Positions 28,004 through 37,162 of a stretch of DNA of 64,000 nt are shown here, piece by piece (position 1 is the stretch's first letter; every line of letters starts with the position of its first letter). Source of the stretch: CF-162 sp040882565 (GTDB lineage Bacteria; Chloroflexota; Dehalococcoidia; SM23-28-2; RBG-16-64-32). Location: assembly GCA_040882565.1 (NCBI GenBank), contig JBBEAZ010000022.1, positions 45,775 through 109,774 on the forward strand, given 5' to 3'. The position numbers and the translations under genes are program-made. The notes under the pieces were generated by a model. That model was not told where the DNA came from and did no database searches. It saw only the letters and a list, made by a program, of their open reading frames with translations.

Positions 28004-29335
28004 ATGGCCACCAGCACCCACCCGAAAGCCCGCCTCCAGTGGCAGAACTGGGCTGGCAACCAGCAATGTTCGCCCGCCTCCATTGACTATCCCGAGACTG
28101 AAGAGCAGCTCGCCCAGATCGTCCGCGAAGCCGCAGCCGCCGGCCAGCGCGTCAAGGTGCCCGGCACCGGCCACTCGTTCACCGCCATCGCCCTCACCGA
28201 CGGCCGCCTCGTTTCCATGGACCGCTACCAGAAGGTTCTCTCCGCCGACCGCCAGACCGGCCGCGTCATCGTCCAGGCCGGCATCAAACTCCACCGCCTC
28301 AATGCCGCCCTCGATAGGCTCGGCCTCGCCATGCGCAACCTCGGCGACATCGACCGCCAGTCGATCGCAGGCGCCGTCTCCACCTCGACGCACGGCACCG
28401 CCCGCGACCTCGGCGGCATCGCTACCGACATCGCTGGCCTGCGGCTGATCGCCGGCGACGGCACCATCATCGACTGCTCGGAAGAGGTCGAGCCGGATCT
28501 CTTCAAGGCGGCGCGGGTCGGTCTCGGCGCACTTGGCGTCATCTCGACCGTCACCCTGCAGTGCGTTCCCGCCTTCGCCCTCCACGCGGTCGAGGCGCCG
28601 AGGTCCGTCGACGATCTCCTCGCGGACCTCGATGAGCACATCGCCTCCAACGACCACTTCGAGTTCTTCTGGGTGCCCGGCACCAAGTGGGCGATCGCCA
28701 AGTTCAACAACCGCACCGATGAACCGCCGAAGGGCCGCGGCGCCTGGCGCCAGTTCCGCGACGACATCCTCTTCAGCAATGTCGCCTTCGGCATCATGTG
28801 CCGCGCCGGCCGCGTCCGTCCGTCGCTCATCCCGCGCATCGCCAAGGCCCTGCCGGCTGCGGGCGCCACTGAGTACGTCGACCGCTCGCACGCCGTCTTC
28901 GGCTCGCCCCGGCACATCCGCTTCTACGAGATGGAGTACGCCATCCCCTTCGAGGCGGCGACCGAGGCCTTCAACCGCGTCCGCGAGTACATCCGCCGCT
29001 CGGGCCTGATCCTCAGCTTCCCGGTCGAGCTGCGCTTCACAACCGGCGACGACATCCCGCTATCGACGGCTTCCGGCCGCCGCAGCGCCTACATCGCCGT
29101 CCACGTCTACCAGCACACCCACTATCAGCAGTACTTCGAAGCCGTCGAGGACATCATGGACGACTACGGCGGCCGTCCCCACTGGGGCAAGCTCCACTTC
29201 CAGACCGCCGAAACGCTCGCTCCACGCTACCCGATGTGGGACGACTTCCAGGCCGCGCGCCGCCGCCTCGATCCCGACGGCCGCTTCGCTAACGCCTACC
29301 TCGACCGCGTCATCGGCCCCATCGGCTCAGCTTAG
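28004..29335 (+). CDS. FAD-linked sugar-lactone oxidase (L-gulono/D-arabinono-lactone oxidase type)
   Basis: 443 residues. N-terminal FAD_binding_4 domain with VPGTGHSFT, whose His can carry covalent FAD, and the SIAGAVSTSTHGTA segment; C-terminal ALO domain with RPHWGKLH near the end. It oxidises an aldonolactone or related sugar alcohol with O2; the exact substrate is unknown. ATG 28004 fits the alignment start (an open frame continues upstream through the GC hairpin and is not used). Its stop overlaps that of DUF3090. Confidence 0.88.
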   Translation: MATSTHPKARLQWQNWAGNQQCSPASIDYPETEEQLAQIVREAAAAGQRVKVPGTGHSFTAIALTDGRLVSMDRYQKVLSADRQTGRVIVQAGIKLHRLNAALDRLGLAMRNLGDIDRQSIAGAVSTSTHGTARDLGGIATDIAGLRLIAGDGTIIDCSEEVEPDLFKAARVGLGALGVISTVTLQCVPAFALHAVEAPRSVDDLLADLDEHIASNDHFEFFWVPGTKWAIAKFNNRTDEPPKGRGAWRQFRDDILFSNVAFGIMCRAGRVRPSLIPRIAKALPAAGATEYVDRSHAVFGSPRHIRFYEMEYAIPFEAATEAFNRVREYIRRSGLILSFPVELRFTTGDDIPLSTASGRRSAYIAVHVYQHTHYQQYFEAVEDIMDDYGGRPHWGKLHFQTAETLAPRYPMWDDFQAARRRLDPDGRFANAYLDRVIGPIGSA

Positions 29336-29865
29336 GCCTCGTCGTCCTCATCTTCATTGCCCTTCTCCGGGATCGGCTGCTCGCTGTGCCCGTTCGTCCG
29401 AATGCACATGTGGCCGCCGGCGTCCATCGGCACACCGCACAGCGGGCACTGCGGCCGACCACCGACGATGATCTCCTTGAGCCGGCTGTTCAACTGCGCG
29501 CAGTCCGCGTTCGTGATCCGCACCACCACGTCCGGGTCCGCGTCCTCTTCCGTCGTCAGGTCATGCGCCTGGATTACAACCGTGCGGTCGGCCGGGTCGA
29601 AGCCCACCGCCATCCGGCCCACGTGCAGTTCCGCGTCCGGCGGGTCGGGAAAGAACGAAAGGTCCGTCGGCGGCGCATCCTCGCCGCCGGTCTGCGCCAG
29701 CACCTGGCTCAAGGCCAGGCTGAGCGCCTGCAACTGCTGTTTCTCCAGCCAGAGCGCCGCCGTTTCCTCCGTCAGGCCGACAATTCGCATCTGGAAAGTC
29801 CGTTGGCCAGGCTGCCCGTACGACCTGGCGTCTACGCCGCGTGCGGTCCCGAGGTCTAGCGTCAT
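29332..29865 (-). CDS. DUF3090 family protein
   Basis: 177 residues. Markers are YGQPGQRTFQMRI, LEKQQLQALS, and a C-terminal zinc-ribbon-like CPLCGVPMDAGGHMC. The family is found mostly in Actinobacteria and Chloroflexota and has no established function; it often sits beside a phosphomutase-like and a kinase-like gene, which are absent here. ATG 29865 with AGGAGG upstream. Confidence 0.85.
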   Translation of the reverse strand: MTLDLGTARGVDARSYGQPGQRTFQMRIVGLTEETAALWLEKQQLQALSLALSQVLAQTGGEDAPPTDLSFFPDPPDAELHVGRMAVGFDPADRTVVIQAHDLTTEEDADPDVVVRITNADCAQLNSRLKEIIVGGRPQCPLCGVPMDAGGHMCIRTNGHSEQPIPEKGNEDEDDEA

Positions 29866-30069
29866 CTTGCCTCCTGCCCGTGCTCGGGCTGCTGGCGATT
29901 AGCATCCACTTCTGCCGTCCGGCAGGTCAAGTACTCCAGGTATGGGAAGAATGGCCCTCCCATCACCTGCCTAAAGTCCCTGCTGCCGGGCTCGCGGAAC
30001 TGCGAAGCTCATCCTGCTCCTCCGGCTGGACGGCCGGGTCCGATAACGGGAAGATACCAGCGAGGATAA

Positions 30070-30714
30070 ATGAGCAGAAAGAAGCGCCGACGGTCCCCCG
30101 GCCGCCAAATCGAACAGTCGACAAGTCAGCAAAGCGCAGCGCCCGACGCCGCGAGTCCCTTGTCGGCGGACGACGCCGTCAAGGCCGAACGGCGCGCGCA
30201 GCAAATCCGCGACTGGGAGAAGCGCAAGCGCGAGAAGACGCGGGCGAAGCGCTCAATCGCCCCGTTCTTCTGGGGCGCCGGCATCCTGGTCACGATCGCA
30301 GCCGTCGCCCTCGCCGTTGTGCTCCTTATCGGCGGCGGCGACGACGACGGCGCAGCCGCTCCCTCCGCCACGCCCGACCGACGCATCGCCGGCCTGCCGA
30401 TCGACGAGACGGTGACCGTTGAAGCCGACGATGACGGGCAAGCCACCAACCCACGCTTCATCCCATCCACCATCACGGCCGAGGCGGGAAGGGTCGTCGA
30501 GATCATCGTCCCGAACGTCGGGTCGGTGGCCCACAACCTCCGCCTCGCCGGCCTCGACGGCGAATACGATACCCGCGACGACTGGATCACTGACCCAGCC
30601 ACGATCTTCGAGGGCGACGAAGGCCGCGTCGTGGTCAAGATCGATGAGCCCGGCACCTACCCCTTCAGATGCGACTTCCACCCGCAGCAGATTGGCACCC
30701 TGACCCTCCGCTAG
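30070..30714 (+). CDS. Membrane-anchored cupredoxin with Gln at the axial position
   Basis: 214 residues: a basic, charged N-terminus of about 60 residues inside the cell, one transmembrane helix (about residues 67-90), and a cupredoxin domain outside. Copper ligands by pattern are His in VAHNLRL and Cys and His in RCDFHPQQIGTL. The usual axial Met (Met-x-Gly) is replaced by Gln, as in stellacyanin. A low-potential electron-transfer copper site is expected from that. ATG 30070 with GAGG 5 nt upstream. The 204-nt gap upstream separates it from the divergent DUF3090 gene. Confidence 0.78.
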   Translation: MSRKKRRRSPGRQIEQSTSQQSAAPDAASPLSADDAVKAERRAQQIRDWEKRKREKTRAKRSIAPFFWGAGILVTIAAVALAVVLLIGGGDDDGAAAPSATPDRRIAGLPIDETVTVEADDDGQATNPRFIPSTITAEAGRVVEIIVPNVGSVAHNLRLAGLDGEYDTRDDWITDPATIFEGDEGRVVVKIDEPGTYPFRCDFHPQQIGTLTLR

Positions 30715-30736
30715 TCACTGACCACCAGCCGCCGCG

Positions 30737-31672
30737 ATGCACCACGTAGACGTCCTCCACGCCATCGGCAACACTCCGCTGGTCGAACTCCGCCACCTCA
30801 GTCCGAACCCGGACGTGCGTCTCTTTGCCAAGCTCGAAGGCCGCAACCCCACGGGCAGCGTTAAAGATCGCATCGTCCGCGAGATGGTCTTCGAAGCCGA
30901 GCGAACGGGCCGCCTCAAGGCCGGCGACCGCATCATCGAAGCCTCCACCGGCAACACCGGCATCGCCCTCGCCATGGTCGGTCGCGCTCTCGGTTATCAC
31001 GTCCGGATCGTGATTCCGGAGAACGTCTTCCCCGAGATTCCGCGCACACTGGCGGCGTACGGCGCCGAGGTGCAGTGGGTCCCGGGCGACCTCGGCGTCA
31101 AGCGCGCGATCGCGGTCGCCCGCGAAGTCGCCGCGAGCGAGGGCTGGTTCATGCTCGACCAGTTCGCCGACCCGGTGAACGTCCGCGCCCACTACGAAGG
31201 CACCGCCGTCGAAATCCTGGACCAACTGCCGCGAGTCGACCTCTTCGTCGCCGGGCTCGGCACCGGCGGCACGCTGATGGGGGTCGGCCGCCGCCTCAAA
31301 GAAGCGAACCCTGCCACCCGCGTTGTCGCCATCGAGCCGCATCCTGGTTATCAGGTCCAGGGCCTCAAATCCTTAGCCGACGGTTTCATCCCGCCCCTCC
31401 TCGACTACTCCCTCCTCGACGGCAAGATCCTCGTCCGCAGCGGCCACGCCTTCCGCGGCGCCGGCCTTCTCATGCAGCGCGAGGCGATCTTCGGCGGCGT
31501 CTCGTCGGGAGCTGTCCTCCACGGCGCGCTCAAAGCGATCGAGCGCCTTCCGCGCGGCAACGTCGTCCTCCTCTTCGCCGACAGCGGCTGGAAGTACCTG
31601 ACGACCGAGATGTGGACGAAAGCACCGGCCGAACACGAGGAAGAGGGGCTCGACGACGTGATTTGGTGGTGA
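30737..31672 (+). CDS. PLP-dependent cysteine synthase family protein
   Basis: 311 residues, fold type II. PLP Lys in PTGSVKDR, the STGNTGIALAMV loop, the AGLGTGGTLMGVGR phosphate-binding loop and a GGVSSGAVL segment are present. It makes cysteine, or a related amino acid such as cystathionine, from an activated serine. CysK, CysM and Cbs types are not separated here. It follows the cupredoxin by 22 nt and may be co-transcribed with it. Confidence 0.88.
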   Translation: MHHVDVLHAIGNTPLVELRHLSPNPDVRLFAKLEGRNPTGSVKDRIVREMVFEAERTGRLKAGDRIIEASTGNTGIALAMVGRALGYHVRIVIPENVFPEIPRTLAAYGAEVQWVPGDLGVKRAIAVAREVAASEGWFMLDQFADPVNVRAHYEGTAVEILDQLPRVDLFVAGLGTGGTLMGVGRRLKEANPATRVVAIEPHPGYQVQGLKSLADGFIPPLLDYSLLDGKILVRSGHAFRGAGLLMQREAIFGGVSSGAVLHGALKAIERLPRGNVVLLFADSGWKYLTTEMWTKAPAEHEEEGLDDVIWW

Positions 31673-31686
31673 GGACTATTACCGGT

Positions 31687-31692
31687 TACCCT
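31687..31692 (+). promoter_or_regulatory. -10-like box before a leaderless GTG
   Basis: TACCCT, 6 nt, then GTG 31699. The same geometry is seen at several other genes in the window. Confidence 0.35.
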
Positions 31693-31698
31693 ACAGCC

Positions 31699-32217
31699 GT
31701 GACTCACCCGCTGGTCGACCAGCTCCGCTTCGCCCGTAGCGAATTCCGCCGCGGCCTCGAGGGCGTTACCGACGAAGAGGGCAGCCGCCGCTTCGAACCG
31801 ATGAACTGCATCGCCTGGAACGTCGGCCACCTCGCCTGGCAGGAACAGCGCTACTGGCTCTACCGCGCCCAGGATAGACTACCCTTCCCCGACGTAAACG
31901 AACGGTACGCCTACGGCGCTCCCGCCAGCACGCCGCCTCTCAGCGAGACGTGGGACGCGTGGAACGAGATTATCACCGCGAGCGACCCCTGGATCGAGGC
32001 GATCATCGCCGAAACTTTGGAACAGCACGTCACGGTCGACGGCAAAGTCACCGAGTACATCTTCGGCTCGCTGCTGCTCCGCATGATCTACCACTACTGG
32101 TACCACACCGGCGAAAACGCCGCGATCCGCCAGAACCTCGGCCACACCGGCCTTCCCGACTTTGTCGGCGACATCGACGCGGAAGCCCCCTACCGGGCGC
32201 AGCCCGCCATCCTGTAA
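31699..32217 (+). CDS. DinB-family protein
   Basis: 172 residues, four-helix DinB/YfiT fold. The metal-binding His are likely those in VGHLAWQEQRYW and in IYHYWYHTGENAAIRQ. Many family members are metal-dependent thiol transferases or damage-inducible proteins; the role here is unknown. The start at GTG 31699 fits the domain start; the frame is open upstream within the cysteine-synthase gene but is not used. Confidence 0.75.
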   Translation: MTHPLVDQLRFARSEFRRGLEGVTDEEGSRRFEPMNCIAWNVGHLAWQEQRYWLYRAQDRLPFPDVNERYAYGAPASTPPLSETWDAWNEIITASDPWIEAIIAETLEQHVTVDGKVTEYIFGSLLLRMIYHYWYHTGENAAIRQNLGHTGLPDFVGDIDAEAPYRAQPAIL

Positions 32218-32221
32218 CCTG

Positions 32222-32227
32222 TATCCT
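32222..32227 (+). promoter_or_regulatory. -10-like box before a leaderless GTG
   Basis: TATCCT ends 4 nt before GTG 32232. Confidence 0.3.
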
Positions 32228-32231
32228 CGCC

Positions 32232-33026
32232 GTGACCAACGAATCCATTTCCTTCGACTGCGCCGCCTCCGTCTACGACGCCACCCGCAAGCTGCCAGAA
32301 GACTGCGCCCGCGCCCTCACCGACGAACTGGTGCGCCAGGTGCGGGCCAACAATACCGACCGCCTCCTCGAGATCGGCATCGGGACCGGCCGCATCGCCC
32401 GCCCTCTAATGCGCGAAGGCGTCGCCGTCGTTGGCGTCGACATCTCGCCGCTGATGGTCGCCCAGCTCCGCGCCCAGTTGACTCCCGAACACACACCGCC
32501 GGAACTGATCTTTGGCGACGCAATGCGCTTGCCCCTGCGGGACGCTTCCTTCCGCGCCGTGCTGATCGTGCACGTCCTTCATCTGGTCCCCTCGCCCACC
32601 AGTGTCATCTCGGACGTACGGCGCGTTCTAGCGCCGGGCGGTATCCTCCTCCACCAGACACGCGCGCCGAACGAGCTGACTGAACGCCTCTGGGACGAGA
32701 GCGCCGCCGCCTGGGACCGCCTTCTGCAGGCGCGCGGATTCCAGCGGCGTCAACGTGCCGAACAACCCCAGGTCCGCGCTCTTCTCCAGGCCAGTGGCGC
32801 CCGCCTGGACCTCATCAATGTCACCCAGAGCGAAGAGACGAGCACCGTCGAACAAGAAATCGAACGCATCAGGGTGCGCCAGGGCTCATGGACATGGGAG
32901 ATCCCCGAGGACATCCTCGTCGACGCCCTGCCGGAGTACGAGACCTGGCTGCGTGCACAACTCGCCCCGCACGACGGCTGGACGGACCGCGTCACACTCG
33001 AAATCGAAGTCTGGCGCTGGCCGTAA
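32232..33026 (+). CDS. Class I SAM-dependent methyltransferase
   Basis: 264 residues. SAM-binding motifs: LLEIGIGTGRIA (motif I), VVGVDISPLM (acidic residue binding ribose), FGDAMRLPLRDASF and VLAPGGILL. Fits the ubiquinone/menaquinone-type Methyltransf_11 group. Substrate unknown. It follows the DinB-family gene by 14 nt. Confidence 0.88.
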   Translation: MTNESISFDCAASVYDATRKLPEDCARALTDELVRQVRANNTDRLLEIGIGTGRIARPLMREGVAVVGVDISPLMVAQLRAQLTPEHTPPELIFGDAMRLPLRDASFRAVLIVHVLHLVPSPTSVISDVRRVLAPGGILLHQTRAPNELTERLWDESAAAWDRLLQARGFQRRQRAEQPQVRALLQASGARLDLINVTQSEETSTVEQEIERIRVRQGSWTWEIPEDILVDALPEYETWLRAQLAPHDGWTDRVTLEIEVWRWP

Positions 33027-33051
33027 GGCAACGCCCGCACTCAGCGGGGCG

Positions 33052-33057
33052 TATACT
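33052..33057 (+). promoter_or_regulatory. -10 box of the S9 peptidase gene
   Basis: TATACT, 29 nt before ATG 33087, with AAGGAG between: a leadered gene, in contrast to the leaderless starts nearby. Confidence 0.4.
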
Positions 33058-33086
33058 CGCATCGATTCAGCTAAGGAGAACGCGCC

Positions 33087-35119
33087 ATGCCCACCAAGCG
33101 ACGCTTCCAGCCCGACGACCTGTTCCTCATCAAGACCGTCTTCGACCCGCAAGTATCGCCCGACGGCCGTCTCGTGGCGTACTGCGTGTCCGGACCCGAC
33201 CGCGAGGCGGACGAGACCCAATTCTCGATCTGGGTCGCCCCTCTCGACGGCAAAACGCCCGCCCGGCCCTTCACACAGGGCAAGAAGGACCACTCCCCTC
33301 GCTGGTCGCCCGACGGCCGCTATCTCGCCTTCGTCTCCGACCGCGGCGAGAAGTCTCAGCTCTTCGTCGCCCCGCTTGAGGGCGGCGAACCCCGCCAGAT
33401 TACCAAGTCGAAGTGGGGCATCAGCCAGCCCGCCTGGTCGCCGGACGGCACCTGTGTCGCCTACAGCGCCCGCACCGGCAACTTCACTGAGAAAAATGAC
33501 CGCAAGGGCGCCGACAAGAACTCTCCGCGCGTCATCCGCGACCTCCGCTACAAGCTCGACGGCGTCGGCTTCTTCGACGAGCGCCGCATGCACATCTTCG
33601 TCTGCGACATCGACTCCGGCGACGAGACGCAGATCACGACGGGCGACTACTACGACGACCAGCCGTCCTGGTCGCCCAACGGCCGCACGATCGCCTTCGC
33701 CTCCGACCGTGAGCGGGACCGTAACCAGCGCCAATGGCGCACCGATGTCTGGGCCGTGCCCGCCACCGGCGGCCGGCCGCGCCGCGTGACTCGCGCCCGC
33801 GGCTCCGCCTCGCACCCAACCTATTCGCCCGACGGCAAGTACATCGCCTTCGTCGGCCACGAGCACGGCGACGCGGGTGTGGGCAAGAACATCCACCTGA
33901 TGATCATCCCGGACGGCCGCGGAGTCCCACGATCCCTCAGCGCCGGTACAGATTGCCCGGTCGCCGGCTGGCCCGCCTTCGCCGCCGGACGTACTTTCAA
34001 CTGGGCGCGCAGTTCCCGCTCCGTCTACTTCCTGGCCGGCGACCGCGGCACCGTCGCCGTCTTCCGCGCCGATCTTCGCGGCAAGGCAAGCAAGGTACTC
34101 GACGGGGAGCGCCAGATCGAGTCGTTCGTGCTCAGCCCCGACGGCAAGCGCACCGTCTTCACGGCCGTCTGGCCGAACCGGCCCTGGGAACTCTATTCTG
34201 CCGTGCTCGACAACGGCCGCCGCGAACTCAACCTCAGCCGCGCCAACGATGACTTCCTCGCGCAAGTCGACCTCGGCGACGTCCGCCGGATGACCTGCAA
34301 GGCTCCGGACGGCCTCGAGATCGAGTCGTTCCTCATGTACCCGCCCGACTACCAACGTGGCAACGCTATCCCATCGCCCTCAATGTCCACGGCGGACCCC
34401 ATAGCTACCATCCCGGCTCGCGCGCGATGACCGAGTTCCACGCCCTGACCGCCCGCGGCTACGTCGTTCTTCTGCCCAACCCGCGCGGCAGCACCACTTA
34501 CGGCGAAGCCTTCGGCGAGGCCTGTGTCCAGGACTGGGGCGGCGCCGACTACGAGGACATCCTCGCCAGCGTCCAGGCGCTCGTTCGCCGCGGCATCGCC
34601 GACCCCGAACGCCTCTACATTGGCGGCTATTCTTACGGCGGCTACATGGCAAGCTGGGCCGTCGGCCACACCGACATCTTCCGCGCGGCCCTCGTCGGCG
34701 CGCCGGTCTCCAACAACGTCAGCATGTTTGGCACCGGCGACATCCCCCTATTCGACATCCATGAGATCGGCGGTTTACCTCAGGAAAACATGGCCACCTA
34801 CGTCGAACGTTCGCCGGTGACCTACCTTTCCAACTGCAACACACCGGTCCTCCTCGTCCATCACGAAGGCGACCTCCGCTGTCCCATCGGCCAGTCGGAG
34901 GAGATCTTCCACGCCCTCAAGGCCATGGGTAAGAAAGTCGAATTCGTCCGCTACCCCGGCGGCTTCCACACTTACAACACCCACGCGCCGTCGCAGATCA
35001 AGGACCGCATCACGCGCATCGTCAACTGGTTCGAGTCGCACGCCCCAAAACGCGTAGTGTCACCCAAGATGGCAGCGAGGCCCAAACCACAGCGCGCAAA
35101 GATGGCAGCCCGCCGCTAA
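33087..35119 (+). CDS. Prolyl-oligopeptidase-family S9 peptidase (frameshifted)
   Basis: Serine peptidase or acylaminoacyl peptidase type. N-terminal beta-propeller with repeated SPDG and WSPDG blades up to about residue 390, then an alpha/beta-hydrolase domain. Nucleophile Ser in GGYSYGGYM, Asp in HHEGDLRCP, His in GGFHTYN. No signal peptide. The frame breaks near 34361-34367: shifting one base recovers YPIALNVHGGPH, the expected oxyanion region, so one base is missing there. The whole span is one base short of a multiple of three. The last 20 residues form a Lys/Arg-rich tail. AAGGAG precedes the ATG. Confidence 0.85.
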
Positions 35120-35124
35120 TAGGT

Positions 35125-35814
35125 CTATTCGCAGTACGTGCGCAATCGCTCCGTGTCGCGGATCACAATCCGCCGCCCTTCGCGGGCGATCAGGCCCAGG
35201 CGCCGGAACATTCCCAGGTTCCGGTTCACACTCTCGCGCGTCACGCCGATCATGTTCGCCAGCTCCTCCTGCGTAATCGGCGAATTGATCAGCACGCCGC
35301 CCTCACGCTCCTTGCCGTTCGACGCCGCCAGGTCCAGTAGCCGCCGCGCCAGACGTCCGCTCACGTCCAGGAACGCCAGGTCAGACGCCATTTGGTCCGT
35401 CTCTCGTAGCCGCCCCGCGATCACCATCAGGATCGCCAGCGCTGCATCGGGTCGCGACCGCACCAGCTCCGTCAGGTCTTCCCGCTCCAGCGTCAGCAGC
35501 GTCGCATCGCGCGCCGCCTCCGCACTTGCCGAGCGTGGCCGCCCGTCCAGCAGCGACAAGTCGCCGAAGAACTCGCCCTCGTCCATCACAGCTAGCGTCA
35601 GGTCCGCGCCCTGCGCTCCCGGCACGTAAATCCGCACAGACCCGTCCTCGACAATGAACATTGAATGCCCGGGGTCATCCTTCAGGAAGATGATGTCGCC
35701 GCGCTTGTACGTCCTGCGCAGCACGCGCTTCGCCAGCCAGGTCAGGTCCTCACCGGATAGGACCGCCAGGAAAGGTACGCGCTCGAGCAACTGCTGTGCC
35801 ATATACGAGCGCAT
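35125..35814 (-). CDS. Crp/Fnr-family transcription regulator
   Basis: 229 residues: cyclic-nucleotide-binding beta barrel (FLKDDPGHSMFIVEDGSVRI to GEFFGDLSLLDGRPRSA), dimer helix, and a winged helix with ITQEELANMIGVTRESVNR. GEFFGDLSLLDGRPRSA resembles the cAMP-binding cassette, so a nucleotide effector is plausible; there are no N-terminal Fnr cysteines. ATG 35814 is the likely start (TTG 35841 and ATG 35802 possible). It is the obvious candidate to bind the GTGA-N6-TCAC sites at 12867-12880 and 46711-46724. Confidence 0.9.
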   Translation of the reverse strand: MRSYMAQQLLERVPFLAVLSGEDLTWLAKRVLRRTYKRGDIIFLKDDPGHSMFIVEDGSVRIYVPGAQGADLTLAVMDEGEFFGDLSLLDGRPRSASAEAARDATLLTLEREDLTELVRSRPDAALAILMVIAGRLRETDQMASDLAFLDVSGRLARRLLDLAASNGKEREGGVLINSPITQEELANMIGVTRESVNRNLGMFRRLGLIAREGRRIVIRDTERLRTYCE

Positions 35815-35927
35815 AGTCCTATGAACGCGGTCGCGGCGCAAGCGGCGTGGCGCGGAGTGACCAGATGTTTGGCGTCCCGTAAATGCGCTACGATTGTGGG
35901 CAAACTCGACGCCACACGGAGGACTCG

Positions 35928-37097
35928 TTGAACTTCGCCCGCCGAATCGAATCCCTGCCCCCCTACCTTTTCGCCGAAATCAGCCGCAGGATCGCGGAAA
36001 AGCGCGCCCAGGGCGTCGACGTCATCTCCTTCGGTATCGGCGATCCAGACCTGCCGACTCCCGATCACCTTCTCGACGCCCTTGCGGAAGCCTCGCGCGA
36101 TCCCGCCAACCACCGATATCCCGAGAGCGAAGGCCTTCCGGAGCTGCGCCAGGCGATCGCCCGCTGGTACGACCGGCGCTTCGGCGTCGACCTCGATCCC
36201 GATAGCGAAGTTCTGCCGTTGATCGGCTCCAAGGAAGGCATCGCCCACATAGCCGTCTGCTTCATCGATCCCGGCGACGTGGCGCTCGTCCCCGACCCCG
36301 GCTACCCGGTCTACGGCGTTGGCACCCTCCTCATGGGTGGCGAACCATACTATCTGCCTCTCACCGAGGAGAACGACTTCCTCCCGGACCTCGACGCCAT
36401 CCCCAACCAGATCGCCGACAAGGCGAAGATCCTCTGGCTCAACTACCCGAATAATCCAACGGGCGCCGTCGCCGACCTCGCCTTCTTCGAACGAGCGGTC
36501 GCTTTCGCCAAGAAGCACAGCATCGCCATCCTCCACGACGGCCCGTACTCTGAGGTCGCCTTCGACGGTTACCGCCCCGTCAGCTTCCTGCAGGCCGAGG
36601 GCGCCATGGACCTCGGCGCGGAGTTTCATTCGCTCTCCAAGTCGTACAACATGACCGGCTGGCGCATCGGCATGGTCTGTGGCAACGCGCAGATCATCGA
36701 CGCCCTCATGCGTGTCAAGTCCAACGTCGACTCGGGCATCCCCCAGGCGATCCAGCGCATGGCGATCGCGGCGCTCGACGGCCCCCAGGACTGCATCGCC
36801 GAGCACAACGCCATCTACGCACGCCGCCGCGACCGGCTCGTCGCCGCCCTGACCGCGCTCGGGCTCCGTCTGCGGCCGCCGCAGGCCAGTCTCTATCTCT
36901 GGGCCCGCGTGCCCGAAGGCATGACTAGCGTTCAGTTCGCCACGCGCCTGCTCGATGAAGCCGGCGTTGTCGTTGCGCCGGGCATCGGCTACGGGCCCTC
37001 CGGCGAGGGCTACGTACGCCTTTCCCTCACGATCCCGGACGAGAGCCTCGAAGAAGGCGTCCGCCGCCTCGAATCACTCGCCGCGTCCTGGCGCTAG
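35928..37097 (+). CDS. Class I/II aminotransferase, LL-diaminopimelate aminotransferase-like
   Basis: 389 residues, PLP fold type I. FGIGDPDLPTP at the N-terminus, NYPNNPTGA, PLP Lys in HSLSKSYNMTGWRIG, and the C-terminal Arg region GEGYVRLSLT. It resembles DapL/alanine-type enzymes; the amino donor and acceptor are uncertain. The start is set at TTG 35928 because GGAGGA (35918-35923) precedes it; the open frame further upstream reads unlike protein. It is divergent from the Crp/Fnr gene. Confidence 0.88.
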   Translation: MNFARRIESLPPYLFAEISRRIAEKRAQGVDVISFGIGDPDLPTPDHLLDALAEASRDPANHRYPESEGLPELRQAIARWYDRRFGVDLDPDSEVLPLIGSKEGIAHIAVCFIDPGDVALVPDPGYPVYGVGTLLMGGEPYYLPLTEENDFLPDLDAIPNQIADKAKILWLNYPNNPTGAVADLAFFERAVAFAKKHSIAILHDGPYSEVAFDGYRPVSFLQAEGAMDLGAEFHSLSKSYNMTGWRIGMVCGNAQIIDALMRVKSNVDSGIPQAIQRMAIAALDGPQDCIAEHNAIYARRRDRLVAALTALGLRLRPPQASLYLWARVPEGMTSVQFATRLLDEAGVVVAPGIGYGPSGEGYVRLSLTIPDESLEEGVRRLESLAASWR

Positions 37098-37162
37098 TGT
37101 TCACCGAACTGTCACCGCCGCCGCAACGCTGATCCCGTCTTGGTTGTTATACGTTCAGCGCT

